The position numbers and the translations under genes are program-made. Positions 56,655-64,000 of a DNA stretch of 64,000 nt are shown here, one piece after another. The stretch's first letter is position 1. Each line of letters begins with the position of its first letter. Under the pieces are notes generated by a model. The model searched no databases, was not told where the DNA came from, and saw nothing but the letters and a program-made list of their open reading frames with translations. Source of the DNA: Haberlea rhodopensis (taxonomy: Eukaryota; Streptophyta; Magnoliopsida; Lamiales; Gesneriaceae); the NCBI GenBank assembly GCA_907163345.1, contig CAJQUN010000335.1, forward strand, positions 434,001 through 498,000, given 5' to 3'.

Positions 56655-59380
56655 TTGATGACCAAATATGGTGGAATGGCTTCGGGTTCAGGCCAGAAAA
56701 TAACTCAGCCCCAATCCCACCAACTATTTCCGATAATACGTCCATACCTATCACAAATCAAAGGTCAAATGGACACAATTACCTTCAACGGTCCCAATTG
56801 GTTAGGATGTTCATCCGTGAGAAGGGTAGGTATGATTTCATCTCGGCCGTTGACAAGCCACATCTGATGCAGCGTACAAGTTATGGAATATTGAGCACGA
56901 TAAGGTGATGTCCTGGTTAATTAATCCCATGACACCCTTGGTGAACAGTTCTTGTTGTATTCCACGGCAAATGACGTAGGGACGCTAGTCGAGACACGTT
57001 CTCCAGCAAGGAAAATATTGCGGAATTGTTAGAGATCGAAAGCAATATTCAGGCCTTGAAACAGGGAGGTCACTCAATTCTTTACGACGCTTACCCGTTA
57101 TTGGAAACAATTGGACCTGTTCGAAACTTACGAACGAAAGTGTCCCAATGACGAAGGAATTTATCGATCAAATGTTGAGACTCGACGAGCATTCCAATTT
57201 ATGATGGGTCTCGCCGCAACTTTGGATGATGTTCGTGCAAGAATTTTGGCGGTCAAACCACTTCCACGTTTGAAAGTCGTCGGAAATTGATGATGAGTTC
57301 ATCGATCAATGCTCCATTAATTGAGGGATCTGCGTTGGCCATGCCTCGGTCATACTCTGCTCCTCCGCCCACTTGGAAAATAATTCCATACCTACTGGAT
57401 CCTTTGGCCAAAATTCCGGATCCTCGACTAATATACGAAATGGGCGTCCTTGGTGTGAAAAATGCGACAAACTCAACCATACTCTTGAAACTTGTTGGAG
57501 GATTCATGGCAAACCCGCCAATTGGAAGTCCTTTCGTCAGAGGCATGCAAACTTAGCACAACCCGAGGGTACGGTACCTTATTCACAACCCTTTCTCTTC
57601 AGCAATTGTTTAGTAAAGCGCTCCCACCAACCAATCCTCCACCTATTGGTACTGTTGGTTCGACCCATACAAGTATGACATCCGCTGCTTTGATCATACA
57701 ACAGGTGCTTTCAGATTGTTGGATAATAGACTCTGGTGCATCCGAGCACATGACGGGAAATCAGAAACTCTTTACACTCCTTTTGGCCGTGCTGCTCGCC
57801 ATGCTCTGTCCAAATCGCAAATGGCTCTTGCGTACAGGTTCCTAGGTCAGGGATAGTGAGTCTCGACCATATTGATTTTGATTCTGTGTTATTTGTTCCT
57901 GATCTTGATTGTAATCTTTTATCTGTTAGTCGAATCAGTATGGATCTTAATTGTGTCACTAAATTCTTGGCCACATCGTGTATTTTTCAGGACTTGGCTT
58001 CAGGGCGAATGATTGGCAATGCTGAAAACTATGCCGGCCTGTACCTCCGCCGACGTCTGTCATCTCATCTCCTTGTGCAAGTTCCTTTAGTTCTTTTCTT
58101 TCCCGTATTTCGTGTAGCACAGACAATGATGTTTTATTATTGCATTATCGTTTATGACATCCGAGTTTTATGTATATGGCGAAACCTTTTCCGTCTTTAT
58201 TCTGTAATAAAAGCTTACAAGTTTTTACCTGTGATGTTTGTCAATTTTCTAAACATACTCATCATAGCTATACATCTATTCCGTATAGGCCGTCTCACCC
58301 ATTTTCACTAATTCATAGTGATATTTGGGGTCCGTCAAGGGTTAAGAATGTTTCAGGCTCTCGTTGGTTCTTACTATTCGTTGATGATCACACTAGGCTA
58401 TCATGGGTATTTTTAATGAAAGACAAATCTGAAACTTGTACGCTTTTTCAACAATTTAACACCATGATTCAAACACAGTTTTCTACCAGAATACAGGTGT
58501 TAAAAACTGTTCGCGCTCATGAGTGCTTCAATTCTTCACTTGGTTCATATCTTCATAGCCAAAGAATTGTCCACCAAAGTTCATGTGTTGATACACCTCA
58601 ATAGAATGGAGTCTCGAAACACAAAAATCGCCATTTACTTGAGGTAGCTCGTTCATTACTTTTTTCCACAACATCCTTCATTCTTTTTGGGGCGATTCTT
58701 ACTGCTGCATGCCCTCTCGTATCCTTAAGTTTGACACCCCCATTCAAACAATTCTACAAGTCTATCCCACTTCCCACCTTCTACCTACCATTCCTCTCAA
58801 AGTCCTTGGTTGCACAGCCTTTGTCCACATTCATCAGCATAATAGGGGCAAACTTGATCCTCGTGCCATCAAATGCATCTTCCTTGGCTACTCTCCAAAC
58901 CAAAGAGGGTACAAATGTTATTCCCCGGTTCTTAAAAAATTCTTAAAAAATTCTTCAATTCCTTGAGAAGAACAATACATGACTTATCACTGATCTACCA
59001 CCAGAAAAAAAGACTGTTGGATTAGATGGATTTTTTCAGTAAAGCATAAAGCAGATGGAACATAGAAAGATATAAAGCCAGATTAGTTGCACAAGGGTAC
59101 ACCCAATCTTATGACATTGATTAACAAGAAACCTTTGCTCCATTGGCAAGATTAAATACTATCCGAGTTCTGTTGTCGATTGCTGCAAATGTCGACTGGC
59201 CCTTGTATCAACTTAATGTCAAAAATGCTTTCCTAAATGGAGACCTTGAGGAAGAAATTTATATGGATATTCCTCCAGGATTTGGAACTCCGTCTAGAGT
59301 GAATAAAGAGGATGTGCTCCACCAGGAAAGTACGCATCATGGTGGAATGAAGACGTAGGATGCTTATAGAAAGCCAAAAA
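56655..59380 (+). pseudogene. Element F gag-pol relic
   Basis: Gag has ITNQRSNGHNYLQRSQLVRM near 56750-56810. The zinc knuckle is at 57440-57530 (WCEKCDKLNHTLETCWRIHG). The protease is at about 57715 (CWIIDSGASEHMTG, active site intact). The linker and integrase zinc finger lie at 57860-58260 (FVPDLDCNLLSVSRI, CDVCQFSKHTH). The integrase core runs from 58300 (LIHSDIWGPSRV, FVDDHTRLSWVF). The second Asp region reads KTVRAHECF, so that catalytic Asp is lost. KCIFLGYSPNQRGYKCYSP is near 58870-58930. RT starts at about 59080 ([36 protein letters not shown]) and breaks off before YVDD. Frames change repeatedly, so the product is inactive. Confidence 0.85.
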
Positions 59381-59430
59381 AGAGCAATAATGGGGCAGCC
59401 TTCGAAAGGTATAAGTGAAACAAGACAAAT

Positions 59431-59611
59431 TGTATGAATCTTGGATGTTATTCATGGGGTAATAGGTACACCTTTATACCCTATACAAGTTACCTATACA
59501 AGGAAATAAAATCACTAATTGATTCTAATACTCTTGCCCTATTCAACGTAATCAACAATAAGGAAACTCTTAAATACAATATATCATACAATATCTCTAA
59601 GATACTTAACA
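59431..59611 (-). repeat. Element G 3' LTR (left edge approximate)
   Basis: It starts TGTTAAGTATCTTAGAG at 59611 (minus strand), after the polypurine-type GAGGGTGAACGTTGAAGAT. A possible CA end lies at 59431 (ATTCATACA). There is no second copy for comparison. Confidence 0.55.
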
Positions 59612-59628
59612 ATCTTCAACGTTCACCC

Positions 59629-62600
59629 TCAAGCTGAGGAATAAATATTTCTCATTCCAAGCTTGCTTAGAAGATTCTCATGACACGACTTTGTAAGGCT
59701 CTTCGTAAGAATGTCATCTTCTTGATCTTGAGAAGAGATGTAGCATAACTTAATACCTCCATCTTCCATTTCATTTTTTAAAAAACGTTGATCAATCCTC
59801 ACTAGTTTCATTCGGTCATGTTGAACTGGATTATTCACAATACTTATGGTAGATTTACTATTACTGTATAACTTGATAGTGTGTTGATAGTGACTTTTAG
59901 GTCTTGCATTAACATTTCTAGCCAAATAACTTCACGCATTCCTTGGGCAATGGCTCAAAATTCAGCCTCTACACTGCTCCTGGCTACCACAATTTGTTTC
60001 TTGCTTCTCCAAGTGACTAAGTTCTCCCACAGCTTCGAACAAAAACCAGAAGTAGACTTGCAATCATCACTTCCAGCCCAATCTGCATCAACATAACCCT
60101 CTATGCTTCGGTCATTTCCCTTAGCCGAACATGAGTCCTCTTCCAGGAGTTCCTTTGAGGTATTTCATTATATGATTCACTGCCTCCAAGTGTCGTTGTG
60201 TGGGAGAATGCATATACTAACTCACAACGCCTACAACATATCCCATGGCAGGCCGTGTGAGTGACAAATAAATCAATTTACCAACCAGGCGTTGGTATCT
60301 TACAATGTCTGTAGGAGTTTTCCTGAGCTTGCATACTTTTCCGTTCTCAGCTTCAGATTGAAAGCCAGGTGGACTCATATAAACTTCCTCTTCCAAGGTA
60401 CCATTCAAGAACGCATTCTTGACGCCAAGTTGATGTAGTTCCCAATCCAAATTTGCAGCAATAGACAGTAGGACGCGTATTGAATTAAACTTGCCAAAGG
60501 AGCAAATGTTTCATCATAATCAATTCCATATGTCTGAGTAAATCCTTGGGTAACTAGTCGTACTTTATATCTATCAACCTCTCCATCAACCCTATACTTC
60601 ACTATGAAACTCATTTACTTCCAACCACAATTTTCTCCTTAGGTAACTCCACTATATCCCACGTTCTGTTCTCATGCAGTGCCTTCATTTCCTCTTGTAC
60701 AGTTTCCTCCCATTTTGGATCCTTTAGAGCCTCATGAATGTCTTTCGCAATTTTTTCATTGTCAATTTTTTCTGTAAAGGTTAGAAAACTGGGAGACAAC
60801 TTTGTATAATTTAGAAAGTTGGCAATAGGATGCATCGTACAAGATCTTACCCCTTTCCTTGTTGCAATTGGAAGATCCAAATCATTGCTCATAGAAGGTT
60901 CCATCTCTGGGTTCAATGATCGATGCTGCTGAGAGTTCTTTGGTCTGCGGGTGTATTGGTAAACGGGTTCCAGCAGGTGTTCATGTACCATATAGTATGA
61001 GGAGCAAGTACGGGGTTGGATTTATAAGGTTGCACACATCCTCGGATATAGGGAGAGACACCGTAGGATCCCATTCACTTTCGTCTTCACTCTTTTCCCC
61101 TTGGATATGAGTCGAAGAATAAAAAAACGTGGTTTCAAAGAAGGTTACACCCAAAGAAATGAAGAACTTCTTGAGGGAAGGAGAGCAACACTTATATCCT
61201 TTTTGGGTTGGTGAGTATCCTACGTATACACATTTGAAGGCCTTAGGGTCAAGTTTGCTTCGGTTTGGTTGTTTATTGTGGACAAAGACGGAACAACCAA
61301 ACGCTTTTGGTGATAGGGAGACAAAGAAGTTGAGGTTAGGAAAACAAGAAGCAAGGATGCTTATAGGTGTTTTAAGGTCAAGTGTTTTTGAGGGTAGACG
61401 ATTAATCATATAGGTAGATGTTAGAATTGCTTCTCCCCAATAGGAATTAGGAAGTGAACTTGGGAACATCAAGCACCTTGCAACTTCTAATAAGTGACGG
61501 TTTTTCCGCTCTGCTACCCCATTTTGTTAGGTGTATCAACACAAGAGGTTTGATGGTGTATCTCATGGTCCCGTAGGTATTGGCTAAACTCGCCCGAAAG
61601 ATATTCCCTTCCACCATCTGTTCGAAGGATATTGATATTAGATTGGAACACACTCGAGACAAAGTTATGAAACTGATTGAACTAGTGAAAGGTTTCAGAC
61701 TTATCTTTCATTAGGTATACCCAACAGACCCTAGTGTGATCATCAATGAAGGTAACAAACCATTGAGTTTTAGTGAGATTGGATATTCGAGCTGGCCCCC
61801 ATACATCACTATGGACTAACTGGAATGGTTTTGAGGGTTTATACATGTGTGTAGGTAATTTACTCTAGACTGTTTAGCAAGCACACATTGAAAAATTGAA
61901 TCCCTTTTATTGAGAAAAAGATGAGGATACAAAATTTTCATGTATGAAAAACTAGGGTGTCCTAAACGCTGAGCCATAACATTACATCAGAGTGAGAAAC
62001 AACTGACAGAGAAACCGAATTATTATGAGGTTTGGTTTGGTAGGAGTGTTTTATCCCGGAGAGATAGTACAAGCAATCTCTTCTCTCAGGAACTACAATC
62101 ATCTTCCTCGAAGAACTTTCCTAAAATTCACAATGAGAAGGATAAAATATTACAACACATTTTAAATCCTCGGTTAATTTAATTACGGACAAGAGATTAT
62201 GGGACAAATTAGGCACAAATAGAACCGATTTTAACATCATACTTGGCAAGCAAACCGTGCCCCTCCCGATAGCAGGTGAAACTTTTCCATCTGCAACCCA
62301 AACATCAATTCTGGTATTGCATGTGTTATAGCTATCAAAGACATCTCTAGAGCCAGTCATATGGTCTGAAGTACCTGTGTAAACAATCCAACAATCTGTG
62401 TGTTGAGTTTTTGTAAAACAATTATGGTGGATTATACCTGTTTTTGCCATCGCTGCAGTAGGTGCCTTCGAGCTGCGATTTTCAGTTCCCATGGATGCTC
62501 TGGTTTGGTTTAGCAATTGACGGAGCATATCTAAGTCATCGCTAGAGACTTCGGACCCACTGCTATAGAGACTCGGTGAGATTTGTAAATTTAGGTTGAC

Positions 62601-63343
62601 GACGCTGCTTTCTTGACGTCCAATCAGCAGGCTTTTCATGAATTTTCTAGCAATTGTCACGGGTATGGTTTGTTTTTTTTTACAAAAATCACATATAACA
62701 CGTTCACTAGACTGATGCCTAGTTGAATATCGAGTGTCACGTGTAACTTCGTGTTTCTGTGTAACTATGGCTGAGCCGCGGGTGTCAATGGAGGAGGTAT
62801 CCTGCCGAGAGGAATTTAGCATCACTCGGCGCCTGCTTTCCTCCCGCCGTACCTCCGCAAAAGATTCACGAAGTGAAGGGAATGGTTTGGTTCCAAGTAA
62901 CCGGCCACGCACTTCATCCAAATCGGGATTTAGTTCCTTTAGGAAATCGAAGGTACGTTCCTTTTCAAGTATCTTTTTGTATTTCTCAGCATCTTGTCCA
63001 TCCAATGTCATAAAAGATATCTATTTCTTGCCATTACTCCATCAAGGTGTTGAAGTATTCGGTCACATTCATGCTTTCTTGCCGGATGTCACGAATCTTT
63101 GGATCGAATCTCAAAACATTGAGAAGTGCCAGGTCTGAATAGATTTCCTGAACAGCATCCCAAATTTCTTTGACTGTGTGGTAATAGAGATATGTACGTC
63201 CGATGGAAGACTCCATTGAATTGACGCGCCAAGCTATTATTACGATTGGTGAAGGTGGAGTCGCTTGCTGATGGAGGTTTGATCATACCAGTCAAGTACC
63301 CAATCTTCCCCTTCCCCGAATAATGAGAATTACGATTTGGAAC
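59629..63343 (-). pseudogene. Element G gag-pol relic
   Basis: Gag lies at about 63330-62650 (GKGKIGYLTGMIKPPS, TVKEIWDAVQEIYSDL, EVRGRLLGTKPFPSLRESF). The knuckle is degraded (CDFCKKK without its partners). In the protease at 62390 the usual D-S-G reads Y-T-G (CWIVYTGTSDHMTG), so the catalytic Asp is gone. The integrase at 61900-61450 shows VHSDVWGP, FIDDHTR and RTDGGREY. The C-terminal block lies at 61472-60981 (KCVYVGYSPTQKGYKC). RT begins at 60614 ([40 protein letters not shown]). It then jumps at about 60320 from VCKLRK to TPTDIVRYQRLVGKLIYLSL, losing the YVDD segment. RNase H runs from 60190 to 59629 (SRSSVEAE-like region, QDQEDDILTKSL). It is inactive. Confidence 0.85.
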
Positions 63344-63609
63344 TGTTGGAAGATCATGATATGATCCTTCAAGATCATTCAAGATCTTCTTCAAGATTAA
63401 GATCATGATATGATCCTTCAAGATCATTCAAGATCTTCTTCAAGATTTAGATTATATTTTGTATCTTGATTTAATTAGAATTGCTGGAAATAAGGGATTA
63501 GATTAGATTAGGATTTTTTAGATATTTTTTCCTTTCTCAGATTTGGCTTTGTAGTTGTATAAATACCCAACCATTTGTTAAGAAATATAATAGAAAATAT
63601 TTCTCCACA
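63344..63609 (+). repeat. Element H 5' LTR (266 bp)
   Basis: It starts TGTTGGAAGATC and ends TTTCTCCACA, next to the primer site. It contains two direct copies of a 49-base unit (agatcatgatatgatccttc.., 63350-63398 and 63399-63447) and the TATA-like tataaatacc near 63559. Confidence 0.85.
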
Positions 63610-63621
63610 TGGTATCAGAGC
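63610..63621 (+). other. Primer binding site of element H (tRNA-iMet)
   Basis: TGGTATCAGAGC lies directly after the LTR end CACA. Confidence 0.95.
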
Positions 63622-63716
63622 AAGGAGAAATCTCTCCCTTCGCTACTGCTCGTTAATTTCCCATCGCTGCTGCTCGTTAATTCCTCGGTGTTCTCTACCC
63701 ATCCTTCGTTTCCTTT

Positions 63717-64000
63717 ATGTCTTCGTCTGTTATGTCTGATTCTGTCCAAATGGACTCCGAAAACACCAACTCGCCACTCCCAATCGGTGATTTGCAAAAT
63801 GTTCGAATCACATATCGGTTAATTGGCAAAAATTACCTGAAGTGGTCCCAATTTGTTCGGACATACTTGAAAGGAAAGGGTAGACTGAGTCACCTTATGG
63901 GCACTGGTCCAAAAATGGGAGACGAGGGCTTTGATGCGTGGGATGCAGCGGATTCCATGGTTATGTCCTGGTTATGGGATTCTATGGAACCCAAAATCAG
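63717..64000 (+). CDS. Element H gag, N-terminal part
   Basis: From the Met at 63717 the frame stays open for 94 codons to the end of the window. It contains the copia gag start block ITYRLIGKNYLKWSQFVRTY, then LKGKGRLSHLMGTGP and DAADSMVMSWLWDSMEPKI. This is the structural protein that packages the element's RNA. It resembles the gag of elements F and G (NGHNYLQRSQLVRMFIR, GKGKIGYLTG), so the three copias are of related type. The start was chosen as the first Met after the primer site; a second Met lies five codons on. Confidence 0.8.
   Translation, partial: MSSSVMSDSVQMDSENTNSPLPIGDLQNVRITYRLIGKNYLKWSQFVRTYLKGKGRLSHLMGTGPKMGDEGFDAWDAADSMVMSWLWDSMEPKI

Larger units (their letters stand above)
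56427..59430 (+). mobile_element. Copia element F (plus strand, 3' truncated)
   Basis: A short LTR is followed by a primer site, gag, protease, integrase and the start of RT, the Ty1/copia order. The sequence stops within RT near 59300. Unrelated sequence and then the 3' LTR of element G follow, so F was probably truncated by or before the insertion of G. Confidence 0.8.
59431..63343 (-). mobile_element. Copia element G (minus strand, 5' end split off by element H)
   Basis: Read on the minus strand, gag (from 63343) is followed by protease, integrase, RT, RNase H, polypurine tract and 3' LTR. Gag is interrupted at 63343 by the LTR of element H, so the 5' LTR of G should lie beyond the window. 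The candidate target duplication of H is GGAAC or similar (63339-63343). Confidence 0.8.
63344..64000 (+). mobile_element. Copia element H (plus strand, 5' end; runs off the window)
   Basis: A 5' LTR, a perfect initiator tRNA-Met primer site and an open gag start are inserted in the gag of element G. The reading frame is unbroken to the window edge, so it may be young. Confidence 0.85.

Overview
This is a window of plant nuclear DNA that is mostly transposable elements. The plant origin is shown by three things. There is a complete NF-YC transcription-factor gene of the plant type. There are two terminal exons that look like plant RNA polymerase III subunit 1. The retrotransposons are plant types: Ty3/gypsy Tat-lineage elements with a second RNase H, chromovirus-like elements primed by initiator tRNA-Met, and Ty1/copia elements. 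The sequence does not show the species.

Layout, left to right. 1-5389 is a minus-strand Ty3/gypsy element (A) with a 2.54-kb LTR and a broken pol; it runs off the left edge. 5390-11461 is a decayed minus-strand Tat-lineage element (B). 11733-18857 is a plus-strand, protein-less long-LTR element (C) lying in a 70-bp tandem repeat. 19011-21930 holds unassigned AT-rich DNA and a copia gag/LTR relic. 22254-22683 and 33277-33371 are exons of an unidentified host gene (minus strand). The second exon is split by a 10.6-kb, nearly identical-LTR Tat element (E, 22689-33276) that has an intact 1768-residue polyprotein, an antisense spliced gene with its own TATA box, and an 83-bp tandem array. 34225-38335 is the NF-YC gene. 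38701-40442 is a Tourist-like element swollen by TA repeats.

40727-49564 is a complete, very young, non-autonomous element (D) with 2.43-kb LTRs, a 5-bp target duplication and an interior made almost wholly of tandem arrays. It splits an older integrase relic. 49996-51300 is an inverted-repeat DNA-transposon cluster. 53777-54839 holds host exons: a candidate plus-strand terminal exon and the 3' end of an RNA polymerase III largest-subunit gene. 55630-64000 is a nest of copia elements: F plus, G minus, and H plus, with H inserted in the gag of G.

The most unusual signal is in the long-LTR family. A, C and D share LTR ends and promoter-side layout, and A and D show the same primer site. Their LTRs or interiors are packed with short hairpins. 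In D, three different stems enclose one near-constant 7-base loop (T-A/G-AGA-N-G), repeated through about 1.2 kb. A carries a recognisable pol and is a plausible autonomous relative, while C and D have no detectable proteins. All element ages and identities below were read by eye, without alignments or database searches.
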